DNA of 36,073 nt from a virus. Where the stretch lies: IMG/VR virus record IMGVR_UViG_3300012931_000014, positions 1 to 36,073 of that record; one strand, written 5' to 3'. Of this stretch, positions 5,976 through 14,201 are shown piece after piece. The position numbers and the translations under genes are program-made. Within the stretch, counting starts at the first letter, position 1, and the number at the start of each line of letters is the position of its first letter. The notes beneath the pieces were generated by a model that made no database searches, was not told where the DNA came from, and was given only the letters and a program-made list of their open reading frames with translations.

Positions 5976-6154
5976 CACAACCTCATTTTAGATTTAATAG
6001 ATTGGATTATATTACTTTGATAATTACCCAGAAGATACGTCAACAAAGATACCCCAGAGCCCCAGATTTCAGCGATGCCTTGCCAGGATCCTATGACAAC
6101 CAGAGTAAAACCTGCTAATCCAATAAAACCATAAACTAAAATCTGTGTATTCAT
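5975..6154 (-). CDS. Small membrane protein, 59 aa
   Basis: ATG at 6154 has GGGAGG 8-13 bases upstream and joins the previous stop as TAAATG. Residues 5-25 form a membrane span (ILVYGFIGLAGFTLVVIGSW). A second, weaker hydrophobic region (WGSGVSLLTYLLG) follows, then a polar tail. In this position (after the protease, next to the two-span gene) it may be a second holin component or antiholin. Confidence 0.6.
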   Translation of the reverse strand: MNTQILVYGFIGLAGFTLVVIGSWQGIAEIWGSGVSLLTYLLGNYQSNIIQSIKSKMRL

Positions 6155-6307
6155 TTAATACCTCCCGCTAAATGCACTTTCGTTACAATATATCAAGTGC
6201 GGATTCACATAATACGTCACTGTATACGTCACTGTTCTAAATGTTAATTTATGAGTATAGATTTTATTTTCTCCATCGTCATAAATCTTTGCCCATCCGT
6301 CGTTCAT
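6155..6307 (-). CDS. 50-aa hypothetical protein in the lysis cluster
   Basis: ATG at 6307 follows GGAGGAT. The reading begins MNDGWAKIYDDGENKIYTHK and continues with a Thr/Tyr/Val alternating stretch suggestive of beta strands. The stop forms TAAATG with the next gene. No family was recognised. Confidence 0.6.
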   Translation of the reverse strand: MNDGWAKIYDDGENKIYTHKLTFRTVTYTVTYYVNPHLIYCNESAFSGRY

Positions 6308-6308
6308 T

Positions 6309-7109
6309 TTATCCTCCTAAAATTGCACCGAGTTTATCCCAGTTAATTTCTAAGACGTGAGCATCATACCCCCCGTGCTTTTTAAAACATTTGATTGCAG
6401 AGAATGGCAATAAGCATCTGCCATCTATGCCCCAATCTTCGCCCCAAGAGTTTTGAAGATTAAAATATTCAGTCTTATAATCGTGACCATAGAGAAAGGT
6501 CTCATGCCCGCCAGCGATAGAATCCCAACATCGAGGCTTTTTGAGTTTGCCGTTATCGTCTGTATAAGACCATTTATCATACCAGGGGGATCCGATTGCC
6601 ACTAGATTATTTTCTGATAGAGCTGTACATATTCCGTCAATACCATCGACAACGCGGGAATAAGATAATAAAGGTCGTTTTACTGCTTCTATATAAAGTT
6701 CGCTTGTTGGAGGTACTGGATTAAATCTTTCTTCATATTGCCATTGGCTTTCTAACAAACAACCATATTTTAATAACCATTCAAGGGCAAGTCTAGGTTC
6801 GGTTCCGCAATCCTCATTAACATAACCCCCGAGTTTCCTTCCTCCATAATAAATCCAACGTGGTGACATCCATTCTGTATAAATTCCTTTTTGAATTGTC
6901 TTACCGGTTAAAATCCCACCGATACCGTGACCAACACAAGAACCCTGATTCCCTTGATTAAGGACAAAAGGTAAAAATCCTGAAAGGTCAGACTTCTCTT
7001 TTATCTCAATTGGTTTCCTTGCAGTGATAAGCCAGTCCTTTTCATCTCTTTTGTCCTTAATCCAGCCGCCTATTAATCTATCCCTGTCATTTTTATACAA
7101 ATTATTCAC
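6309..7109 (-). CDS. Papain-like (C1) cysteine protease, candidate protein-degrading lysin
   Basis: 266 residues with a full C1 set. The oxyanion Gln and nucleophile lie in NQGNQGSCVGHG (Q52/Q55, Cys58), the histidine in GGHETFLYGHD (His202), and the asparagine in LQNSWGEDWG (Asn220), the standard C..H..NSWG order. There is no signal peptide and no obvious propeptide. The gene sits between the tail-tip genes and the small membrane proteins, where siphophages put the endolysin, and no amidase, lysozyme or glucosaminidase is visible anywhere. It may therefore be the lysin, or else a tail-associated entry protease. The GTG at 7109 is the longest start; a TTG at 7100 has a better spaced GAGGTG. 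Confidence 0.85.
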   Translation of the reverse strand: MNNLYKNDRDRLIGGWIKDKRDEKDWLITARKPIEIKEKSDLSGFLPFVLNQGNQGSCVGHGIGGILTGKTIQKGIYTEWMSPRWIYYGGRKLGGYVNEDCGTEPRLALEWLLKYGCLLESQWQYEERFNPVPPTSELYIEAVKRPLLSYSRVVDGIDGICTALSENNLVAIGSPWYDKWSYTDDNGKLKKPRCWDSIAGGHETFLYGHDYKTEYFNLQNSWGEDWGIDGRCLLPFSAIKCFKKHGGYDAHVLEINWDKLGAILGG

Positions 7110-7135
7110 CTCTTAAATAACTATTGCTCTCTGAA

Positions 7136-8587
7136 TTAAATCTTGTTATAAATATCCCTGAATGCTTTTGATATATCCTGTACTTTACCAGCTATTTCGA
7201 TTGTCGTCGTTGTTGGATCGAGCAAATCGGCATATTCGATTGATTGGACTATCCCGGCCGTATCAATGCTCAAATCCTCGTCAATTACTTTAACTGTAGA
7301 GCCAAGTTCCAACTCCTCGAAATCAAAATTGGCATCAAGTTCCGATAAGTTAAGAGCTGTGATTGCATATGCTACTGGAGGTGTGCTCAATGTCGGCAAT
7401 GTAGCCTGTGCCCACGCTAAAAGAGTGTCGGCATCGGTAGCGTAGTTAAACGTCTGAGCAAACCCAATGTCCCCATAAGTCTCGATAGCCTCAAAGTCTT
7501 TTATATATTTTGCGTGGGTATAGCTTACATAATATGTCGCACCAACTGAAAAATCACCTATTGCACATCTCAAAATCCGCTCGTCCGCGCCCTGCACAAA
7601 ATCAGAGCTTACATCTGAGTATGTAGTACGCATTTGCATCTCATAAATATAAATATACTGCGAATAATTATTTGACTTTACTCTTATTTGCATACCTGTT
7701 AACAAGCGGGGTTCTGGAAAATCATATTGTCCCCAGGCAGTAGCCCAATCGGAATCCCACGCACTTACGACCTCCTCCCACGTGTCTCCATCTTCTGTTA
7801 TTTGTACTTCGATATCTATAATTTGCGAATCAGAATCGGCACCTATATACCATCGTACTCCCGTACATAAAACGGGCTTTTCGTCCTCTGTAAGTGCTAT
7901 TAAAAAGTCTGTCCAGGTGTTTGCACTATAATAAGCTGATGGTCCCGTAGAGCCGTCGATAGCTCGCAAGGGAAAAGTCCAAGATGCCCCACCTGCATTT
8001 TCAAACGATACGCTTTGCTCCGAAACCATTTCATAGATAATAATTTCACCTCCGGTGCCTGCTGCCGGTAAGGCATCTCCTGCGCCTGTCCAGCCGGAGT
8101 AACATTTATAATCCTTTAGTAGGAGATAGCCATAAGTAGCATCGTAATCGGTATCCACTGCATCGTATTCAGGCTGATAATCGGATAAGTCGATTCCGCT
8201 CCCCACGGCGTAAAGCCGTGTCGCTAGCCCAGCCCAATCGACATCTTTTTCAATTCCGATTAAATTTTTCCCTACCCTGATTTGCTGCCCTTTATCTTCT
8301 CCGATACTTGTCCCCCAGTTAAATACTCTGTCATCCGTAACTTCAAAGTATCCTCCGACTATATCCAGCATATCGTTAAGACATTTTAAAATTGTCGCAT
8401 TGGACCAACTTATACTGAGAGTATTCGTAGGCTGGATTGTACCTATTGTAATCAACGGAGTTAATGTTTGGTAGGTTAACAGGCCTGTTACAATAGCTGT
8501 AACTGTATTATTTAGGCCGTATACAGGAACTATCCCGTGCGAAAGTTGCTCTAAATATCCACTTGCTTCAATCTGTGTTTCTATCAT
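7136..8587 (-). CDS. Tail-tip (Tal/Gp37-like) protein with inserted discoidin-like domain
   Basis: 483 residues. The N-terminal third (YQTLTPLITIG, WSNATILKCLNDMLDIVGGY, and RVGKNLIGIEKDVDWAGLA) and the C-terminal 100 residues (LGSTVKVIDEDLSI, IVQSIEYADLLDPT) read like the later domains of siphovirus tail-associated baseplate proteins. Between them, at about residues 190-330, is a beta-rich Trp/Tyr segment (VRWYIGADSDSQIIDIEVQI, MQIRVKSNN) resembling an F5/8 type C (discoidin) sugar-binding fold. The usual N-terminal domain of such proteins is missing here and looks encoded separately upstream at 9236-9882. It would act at the tail tip in host binding. Confidence 0.7.
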   Translation of the reverse strand: MIETQIEASGYLEQLSHGIVPVYGLNNTVTAIVTGLLTYQTLTPLITIGTIQPTNTLSISWSNATILKCLNDMLDIVGGYFEVTDDRVFNWGTSIGEDKGQQIRVGKNLIGIEKDVDWAGLATRLYAVGSGIDLSDYQPEYDAVDTDYDATYGYLLLKDYKCYSGWTGAGDALPAAGTGGEIIIYEMVSEQSVSFENAGGASWTFPLRAIDGSTGPSAYYSANTWTDFLIALTEDEKPVLCTGVRWYIGADSDSQIIDIEVQITEDGDTWEEVVSAWDSDWATAWGQYDFPEPRLLTGMQIRVKSNNYSQYIYIYEMQMRTTYSDVSSDFVQGADERILRCAIGDFSVGATYYVSYTHAKYIKDFEAIETYGDIGFAQTFNYATDADTLLAWAQATLPTLSTPPVAYAITALNLSELDANFDFEELELGSTVKVIDEDLSIDTAGIVQSIEYADLLDPTTTTIEIAGKVQDISKAFRDIYNKI

Positions 8588-8588
8588 C

Positions 8589-9239
8589 TTACGCCTTCAT
8601 AATAAATGCAAGCTCATAGTATGTCGGTCTAATATCTGTAATAGTATCGGTCGAGGAGACTGAAGCCTGGGAATTTGAGCTCCCGCAATAAATAGAAGAT
8701 GTCTCTGTGCCGGGGTGTTTGGTTATAAAACTAATTAAATGTGTATGACCTGATGTAGTCTTTGATGTAGCACCCCCAGTAGAACCGGGATTTGTTGACG
8801 AGGTTGCAATGCCCTGAATAAACTTAGCTACCAAATTAGGCGTTCCATTATTTCCATCGCACAGATACCATCCGCTTGGTATGCTGGCCAATGTACCAGA
8901 CCACATCACAATCACTCCCGAAGGTATTGCTCCCTCCAAATTATTGACAGCAGTATTCAAATCTGAAATATGTTGCGCTGTGACATTTAGAGAAACCACT
9001 GCATCTTCCGAATGAGCATTTGCGACAGTAGCTTCCTGCGCTCTTGTTATTGTAAGAGTATCACTGCTTCGATTAGTACAGCTCACAATTTCACTGTCTA
9101 TTGTAATATGGAAAGGATAAGTGGAGGGGAATAAATTACCTTCCCCTGTCGCAACTACAAGAGTTGTATCTGAATCGCTTATACCTGCAGCTAGCGAACT
9201 AATTGCATTGTTTTTAACTTTTAAAAATGTGGTTGTCAT
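8589..9239 (-). CDS. Tail fibre protein with phage tail-collar domain
   Basis: 216 residues. After a beta-rich stem region (residues 1-95, with SLAAGISDSDTTLVVATGEG) comes a collar-type domain: GVIVMWSGTLASIPSGWYLC, then DGNNGTPNLVAKFIQG, GGATSKTTSGHTH, and the terminal DIRPTYYELAFIMKA. This matches the collar/microcystin-dependent-protein type found in receptor-binding fibres. Its start overlaps the upstream gene by 4 bases (ATGA), and its stop is 1 base before the next ATG region. It is likely the trimeric host-recognition fibre. Confidence 0.85.
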   Translation of the reverse strand: MTTTFLKVKNNAISSLAAGISDSDTTLVVATGEGNLFPSTYPFHITIDSEIVSCTNRSSDTLTITRAQEATVANAHSEDAVVSLNVTAQHISDLNTAVNNLEGAIPSGVIVMWSGTLASIPSGWYLCDGNNGTPNLVAKFIQGIATSSTNPGSTGGATSKTTSGHTHLISFITKHPGTETSSIYCGSSNSQASVSSTDTITDIRPTYYELAFIMKA

Positions 9240-9625
9240 CGATTGTCCTTATTATTTGTAATTCGTAATTTTTTGACTATAGTATCTGTCAAATAATTTC
9301 GTACCCAGAGTTCATTGGGTAATACCACCTCTAGTTTTTTAACATCACCGGCAGGTAAACTAAAGCTCAATCGTGGCGGTTCATTCACTTTTAAAATTAA
9401 AGACGCATCATGATAATTTTCAAGAATCGAGATTAAATCGCCGTCCGAATCATGAACTTCGATGATATATTTAAAAGACTTAGGATGATAAATATCGGTA
9501 ACGATTATTATTGGAGCATACGTTGTAAGGATTAAATGAGACGTTTCGAGAGTTATTTTAGTGTTTGTAGATGAACTCCCTCTGGTATTAAAGGCAAAAG
9601 TATTAAGGGGAGCAGTATTAAACAT
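9236..9625 (-). CDS. Tail-tip N-terminal domain protein, duplicated copy with extension
   Basis: 129 residues. The first 50 residues begin MFNTAPLNTFAFNTRGSSS, a pattern I know from the N-termini of baseplate proteins. Residues 51-129 (KYIIEVHDSDGDLISILENY through NEPPRLSFSLPAGDVKK to LPNELWVRNY) are a close copy of the adjacent 84-residue product at 9628-9882. The domain looks like the first domain of a Gp37/Tal tail protein. The duplication next to the collar fibre may provide two attachment points on the tail tip. Confidence 0.7.
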   Translation of the reverse strand: MFNTAPLNTFAFNTRGSSSTNTKITLETSHLILTTYAPIIIVTDIYHPKSFKYIIEVHDSDGDLISILENYHDASLILKVNEPPRLSFSLPAGDVKKLEVVLPNELWVRNYLTDTIVKKLRITNNKDNR

Positions 9626-9627
9626 AT

Positions 9628-9882
9628 CTAGCTCCGCACATCGTGTACCCTGGTCGGTCTGAACTTGCGCACTATATCGCCAGATTTGTAATCTCTAAGC
9701 CACAATTCGTTTGGTAGTTTAACATCTGATTTTTTAACATCATCGCCGCGGAGGCTGAAAACTAGCGTTTGTGGTTCGTTTGTCTTCAGAGTTAAAGACG
9801 CATTGTAGTAATTCTCTAAATATGAGATTAGATTGCCCGAAGAATCGTGTATTTCGATGATATATTTAAGAAAGGTTGCCAT
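9628..9882 (-). CDS. Tail-tip N-terminal domain protein, single-domain copy
   Basis: 84 residues reading MATFLKYIIEIHDSSGNLIS, then YLENYYNASLTLKTNEPQTL, then a VKLPNELWLRDYKSGDIVRK strand pair. It is the domain that normally opens a siphovirus tail-associated protein, here as a free-standing gene. More than half of its positions match residues 51-129 of the neighbouring product. It is only two bases from the next gene, so the two are probably translated together. Confidence 0.7.
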   Translation of the reverse strand: MATFLKYIIEIHDSSGNLISYLENYYNASLTLKTNEPQTLVFSLRGDDVKKSDVKLPNELWLRDYKSGDIVRKFRPTRVHDVRS

Positions 9883-9897
9883 AAAAGCCCCTTAATA

Positions 9898-10464
9898 TTA
9901 TGTTAAGTCGAATACGCCACTTGTGCTGGCGGCTACTGTTAAAGTATTACCCGATGTAACCGTGACGTCTGCCGGCGTAGAATCGAGCAGACAGTAGCAA
10001 AGTATAGATCCGCCAACCTCATAGATGACTGCGTATCGAGCCGTAATCGAACCGCCCGAAGCCGTCCATACAGGGTCGGTGCTAATATCTACTGTTACTG
10101 TCGTTGTGCCAGATAAGGTGAGCGTGATTGAGTTTCCGCCTGTGGTGTAGCCGTACGCGTTAGCGACTTCATTTGTCAAAGCAGCATATGTTGTACTGCT
10201 AGAGCCGATATTAGACGTGCTCAAAAACAAAGCCATCTTCCACGTGTCGGAATCAATATCAAACGTACCATTCAGCAGGTTAGTTCTAGCCGCGTTGGTA
10301 AAAGTCCAGGCGCCCGCAACTCCTAACTGGGATAATGCGATTTTTTTAAACCAGTCTGGCATCCAGTTCATCCATTTCGGAACTATCGAAATGTTGTTTT
10401 TCTGAAATTTTGCCTTTGCGTGGTCAGTAAATAGTGCCTTAAATATAATTACTCTATTTTTCAT
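9898..10464 (-). CDS. Tail/virion fibre-like structural protein
   Basis: I use ATG at 10464 (AAGGA in front) rather than the TTG at 10488. Residues about 1-50 are basic and amphipathic (KNNISIVPKWMNWMPDWFKK). From about residue 50 the sequence is a known type of phage structural protein: NLLNGTFDIDSDTWKMALFL, the GYTTGGNSITL turn, DPVWTASGGSITARYAVIYE, and a Thr/Ser-rich beta end. It is encoded just after a terminator hairpin, at the head of the tail-fibre subcluster. The likely role is a tail-fibre or adaptor protein. Confidence 0.65.
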   Translation of the reverse strand: MKNRVIIFKALFTDHAKAKFQKNNISIVPKWMNWMPDWFKKIALSQLGVAGAWTFTNAARTNLLNGTFDIDSDTWKMALFLSTSNIGSSSTTYAALTNEVANAYGYTTGGNSITLTLSGTTTVTVDISTDPVWTASGGSITARYAVIYEVGGSILCYCLLDSTPADVTVTSGNTLTVAASTSGVFDLT

Positions 10465-10491
10465 TATTTCCTTCAAAATATTTCTCAAGAA

Positions 10492-10515
10492 ATAAAAGCC
10501 TCGATTTTCGAGGCT
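10492..10515 (-). terminator. Rho-independent terminator inside the late operon
   Basis: AGCCTCG (10497-10503) pairs with CGAGGCT (10509-10515) around a 5-base loop. On the minus strand the stem is followed by TTTTATTT. It lies between the distal tail gene and the fibre genes and would lower expression of the distal genes. Confidence 0.8.
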
Positions 10516-10551
10516 GTAGAATCCAAATCTAGCCGTTAAAAACTGTCGAGC

Positions 10552-11295
10552 CTATAAGAATGTATCTCGATAGGTAATGTTAAGTGTTCCCGTGGTAGAT
10601 AGTCCTGTAACTTTGATTGAGTTAGCACCTGGTGCAAGTCTCGGAAATTGACCTGTTACTGTTGACATTGAAGCCGCGCTGTTCTTATAAACTATCCAGT
10701 GTTCAACGTCTATTTCGAGTTCGTCACTGGAAACTAAAGACCCTTCCCAAGACAATTCTTCGTCTGTGGTTAAATTATTGACCAGAATAGTAACTGAAGA
10801 TAAAGTTTCCCCAGCGGTCAAGGTAAAAACAGGATTTACATATCCGGTGCCGCCAACAGTTTCAACAATAGTTTTGGGATCAGTGGTTATGTTGTAATCG
10901 CTGGATGTTTCGGTTGTGGAGTAGGCGAGCGGATCGGCACAGAGAAAGGTCAACATACCTCCCCAGACTGTATTAGAGACTTTATTTCCCGAAATATCAG
11001 TTAATTCTGCATTGTAATATCTGTCTGTCAATGAATCTAAAATAAAGTGAGCTTCACCGATGTCCAAATATTGTTTAATCGAATCTAGTTTGTTGTATAA
11101 ATCAGATACCGAAACGCCTTCTACTGTGGCATTGATAGTTAATGTTTTTGGAGTTCTTGTCGCTGTCCCAGCATAAGCTCTGTCTATGAGCTGTATTGTC
11201 GGGATGTCTTTCGATAAATCAGGTAAATTGGTGCTCTGAACTGTCAACCCGTAAGTTGACATATCTATACCATCAAATGAAAATGAGTTAGCCAT
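10552..11295 (-). CDS. Distal tail protein (Dit)
   Basis: 247 residues. The N-terminus (MANSFSFDGIDMSTYGLTVQ), an RTPKTLTINATVEG strand block, the AHFILDSLTDRYYNAELTDI segment and the MLTFLCADPLAYS motif are typical of the siphovirus Dit family (Sipho_tail). The C-terminal 120 residues form a beta-sandwich with Asn/Pro/Gly turns (RLAPGANSIKVTGLSTTGTL), as in Dit galectin-like domains. The gene lies directly after the tape measure with an 8-base overlap, the canonical place. It forms the hexameric hub joining the tail tube to the tip. Confidence 0.88.
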   Translation of the reverse strand: MANSFSFDGIDMSTYGLTVQSTNLPDLSKDIPTIQLIDRAYAGTATRTPKTLTINATVEGVSVSDLYNKLDSIKQYLDIGEAHFILDSLTDRYYNAELTDISGNKVSNTVWGGMLTFLCADPLAYSTTETSSDYNITTDPKTIVETVGGTGYVNPVFTLTAGETLSSVTILVNNLTTDEELSWEGSLVSSDELEIDVEHWIVYKNSAASMSTVTGQFPRLAPGANSIKVTGLSTTGTLNITYRDTFL

Positions 11296-13846
11296 TTAAA
11301 CCCACCTGCCTTAATCCGCTTTTTGATAGATTATAAAGTTCCTTGGCTATCTTTTTAATATCTGATTCTTCACGAATTACAGCTGAAATGTTAAAAGTTT
11401 GATCCAATTTAATATTATTCGAGTTCGATTGAGTACCTGATACAACCTGCTCTTTTCCTGCTTCACCGGCTATGGCGTAAACCTGTTGCGATTTTAAACC
11501 GTATAGCAGTGTCGGTTCTGCTATTTCGCCACCTGATGCATAGCCAGGTAGCCCGCTGGCGGCACTATTCAATGCATCTTGCAATCCAGGAACAGTTGAG
11601 ACAGTACCATATGTATCAGTCCCAGTAAGATTGTCATAAAGCCCTTCCAAATATGTGATTTCATTATTTATTCCCTGTATAGCTATCCCTAAATCATTTA
11701 CTACCCCCTGCTGAGTAATGATTGATGTTATTAAATTCTCCACAGCCTCTTGTTGTGTAGATATACTATCAGCTAATCCGGGGAGGGTTTCATTTTTGAT
11801 AGTGTCATAAATATCTTGTTGATCAGCGATACTGCCGGTTATCGAGTTTAAAATATCCGATTGTTCGGTAGAATTGCCTAGTATGCTGTCATACACGGCC
11901 TGAATACTTTCATTCAAGCTATCCAGAGTGCTTTGGGCTGTGGCTAATTCACTTGTTGCGGTATTTACATCAGATTGAGCAGTATCTACAGCTGCTTGAT
12001 CTACGTTTAAGGCATCTAGTGCCGCCTGTTGTTGTGCACTCAAATCAGATAGTTCAATTCCAGCATCAGTTAACTGAGACATTATATCTTCGTAGCTGAG
12101 TTCCTGGTCATTACCCAATATCGCATCAGCCTTGCTTTTGATATCATAGAGTTGGTTATCATATTCTGCTGTTTGCTGTGCTTCGAGTAGGTCTTTTTGC
12201 GCATTGAGTGCATCTAGTTGAGCCTCAAGAGCTGTCGTATCTGTGCCAGCTACATTGGCTTCTGCAATTGATAGCTTTACGTCATTAATTTTTTCCTGTA
12301 CAGCCTCTATCTCGTCGGCATATTCACCCATCCCCTCCAGGTTGGCGGATGATAAATCTTTTATAGCTGATTCGGTATCACTTATAGCATCGGTTAAATC
12401 ATTATAAGATTGAGTATCAATTTCTAGTTTATCGTTTGCAGCATCAAGAGCATCATTTGCGTCATCTAGTGCCTGTGTCCAGTAATCGACTTCGGATTGA
12501 GCATCGTGTACCGCATCAACATTGTCATCATATAATTTTGTCAGTTCATCAACTTTAGAGCTAGCATCATTCATTTCATCTGTAGCTTCAGACTCTTGAG
12601 CATATAAATCAGACAATGCATCTTCAGCTTCTGCCAGCGATTCTTGATAATCAGCTAATGTATCTTCAGCTTCTGCCAGAGATTCTTCATTACTAGTTAG
12701 ACTGTCATTTTCATTTTTGATTGCCTCTGTGGTTGTTGTGATTTGCTCAGCTAACTCTTTTTGCGAAACGGTATTCGATTTAAATAAATTCGTTATTTCT
12801 TTATACGTAACAATTAGAAGGGCAACAATAGCGACCAAGGCCGTCACCGCTGCTATTACCACGCCAACGGGGTTAGCTTCCATTGCCAGATTTAACGCTA
12901 TCTGCCCCGCAGTAGCCCCCTCGACCACATATGTATAAGCCACCCACGCGACATTAGCTGCTATAGTAGCTGTAGTATGCGCAATAGTGCTGACTGTCCA
13001 TGCAACAGTCTGTATAGTTGCATTAGACGCTAACTTAATATAAGCTGCTATTCCTAATAATAAAAGACCGAGAGCAGCAGTAGTTAAAACGATTGCACTT
13101 GTCAAATTAGGATGTTCGTCTGTCCAATCTTTGATAACATCAATTATTTTTGCAATAAAATTAGATATATTTTTTAATGCCGGAAGCAAATTAGTACCGA
13201 TGCTCTCAGAGAGATTATTTACTGCTAATTTGATTTTTTGCATTGCTGAATTAGTAGAAGTTCCCATCGCTTCAGCGCTACCGCCGTATCGTTCAGTTAT
13301 GGCGGCTAATATTTCTGTCGATGTTGCCCCGTCTGCCACGACAATACCATAACGGGATAGAGAGACTGAAGTCCCCTCTGCGGCATTACCCACCAACCTG
13401 GCAGCTGTTTCAAGATCAATATTCGCCCCTTTTGCTAGATCGAGAGAGGTTTGAAGCAGAGTTAAAGATTCATCATAATCACCGGTAATATTCAAGAGTT
13501 TATTAAACGCCGAATAAAGGTCATCATCGGAAACAGCAGACATAGATTCCATTGACATAATAGTATCGTCGAGGGAATCTTTTACATCATCATAATTAAC
13601 TCCGACATTTTTGAGCGTATTGGCAAGCCGGAGCATTGCCTCTTCTTCATTTGCAGCCTCGACAGTGGCGTATCCCAAAGCTGCTGAAATAGCAGCTCCC
13701 AGAACAAGAGCCGCATTGCCAACCTGCTCCCACTCCTGTTTTATCCCCGCGGCTGTCGATTTAGCAAGTGAGTTGACACCCATCAATTTTTCTTCAAATT
13801 CTGTCGTATCCAAACCTAGTTTAACTACTAAGCTTCCAAGTGACAT
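11288..13846 (-). CDS. Tape measure protein
   Basis: 852 residues. The N-terminus has the TP901-type region (MSLGSLVVKLGLDTTEFEEK, EEEAMLRLANTLKNVGVNYD, then LVGNAAEGTSVSLSRYGI). A hydrophobic stretch follows at about residues 250-350 (TAALGLLLLGIAAYI; VVIAAVTALVAIVALLIV), then a very long coiled coil rich in Asp, Ala and Gln, and a C-terminal GKEQVVSG region. Within the coil, ESLAEAEDTLADYQ repeats with a 14-residue period. It sets tail length and ejects with the DNA; by the lambda rule of about 0.15 nm per residue the tail would be around 125 nm. It is preceded by the frameshifting chaperone pair, as is usual. Confidence 0.93.
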   Translation of the reverse strand: MSLGSLVVKLGLDTTEFEEKLMGVNSLAKSTAAGIKQEWEQVGNAALVLGAAISAALGYATVEAANEEEAMLRLANTLKNVGVNYDDVKDSLDDTIMSMESMSAVSDDDLYSAFNKLLNITGDYDESLTLLQTSLDLAKGANIDLETAARLVGNAAEGTSVSLSRYGIVVADGATSTEILAAITERYGGSAEAMGTSTNSAMQKIKLAVNNLSESIGTNLLPALKNISNFIAKIIDVIKDWTDEHPNLTSAIVLTTAALGLLLLGIAAYIKLASNATIQTVAWTVSTIAHTTATIAANVAWVAYTYVVEGATAGQIALNLAMEANPVGVVIAAVTALVAIVALLIVTYKEITNLFKSNTVSQKELAEQITTTTEAIKNENDSLTSNEESLAEAEDTLADYQESLAEAEDALSDLYAQESEATDEMNDASSKVDELTKLYDDNVDAVHDAQSEVDYWTQALDDANDALDAANDKLEIDTQSYNDLTDAISDTESAIKDLSSANLEGMGEYADEIEAVQEKINDVKLSIAEANVAGTDTTALEAQLDALNAQKDLLEAQQTAEYDNQLYDIKSKADAILGNDQELSYEDIMSQLTDAGIELSDLSAQQQAALDALNVDQAAVDTAQSDVNTATSELATAQSTLDSLNESIQAVYDSILGNSTEQSDILNSITGSIADQQDIYDTIKNETLPGLADSISTQQEAVENLITSIITQQGVVNDLGIAIQGINNEITYLEGLYDNLTGTDTYGTVSTVPGLQDALNSAASGLPGYASGGEIAEPTLLYGLKSQQVYAIAGEAGKEQVVSGTQSNSNNIKLDQTFNISAVIREESDIKKIAKELYNLSKSGLRQVGLNG

Positions 13847-13850
13847 TTTT

Positions 13851-14201
13851 TTACTCCCTGATTATCTCCGTGCCGCCCATAGCAGCATTCCAAAGTCTTA
13901 ATTTTCCCAGGATTTTATTTGGAGATTCTTCTTCCTCTTTAAGTTGAGGCATAAAATCTTGGGGCGTGAATAGATCCGGATGTTTCGAACTATCACGATT
14001 GATGTTCGCTAATACAGAACAAATTGAACCAGTTCTCCAATTCAGCCAATCAATTTCTATCTTATTTCGTTCTTGTAATGCAACAAATTCTTTTAACGTC
14101 AATTCCCAAAAATCATTTTCAGATAGGTGTAAATCGTACCTCCCGATTGCCCAGAGTTCTAGGAAAGTGGGAGGTTCTCCCCGTTTGGGATTGCTCCCTC
14201 T
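13851..14201 (-). CDS. Tail assembly chaperone, -1 frameshift extension (gpT-like)
   Basis: This frame is open from immediately after a TAA at the A6G run (14200-14207) to 13851, 116 codons, and is best read as the extension of the gene at 14159-14494. It reads FLELWAIGRYDLHLSENDFW, then LTLKEFVALQERNKIEIDWL, and contains SVLANINRD...LFTPQDFMP, the hallmark of the second chaperone domain. An internal ATG at 14102 starts 19 residues before the ERNK stretch and would cut off the conserved ELWAIGRYD part. With the shift the fusion has about 214 residues. Confidence 0.8.
   Translation of the reverse strand, partial: RGSNPKRGEPPTFLELWAIGRYDLHLSENDFWELTLKEFVALQERNKIEIDWLNWRTGSICSVLANINRDSSKHPDLFTPQDFMPQLKEEEESPNKILGKLRLWNAAMGGTEIIRE

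Noticed and set aside
7136-9239. Diversity-generating retroelement at the tail fibre genes
   Set aside because: No reverse transcriptase ORF and no template/variable repeat pair were found.
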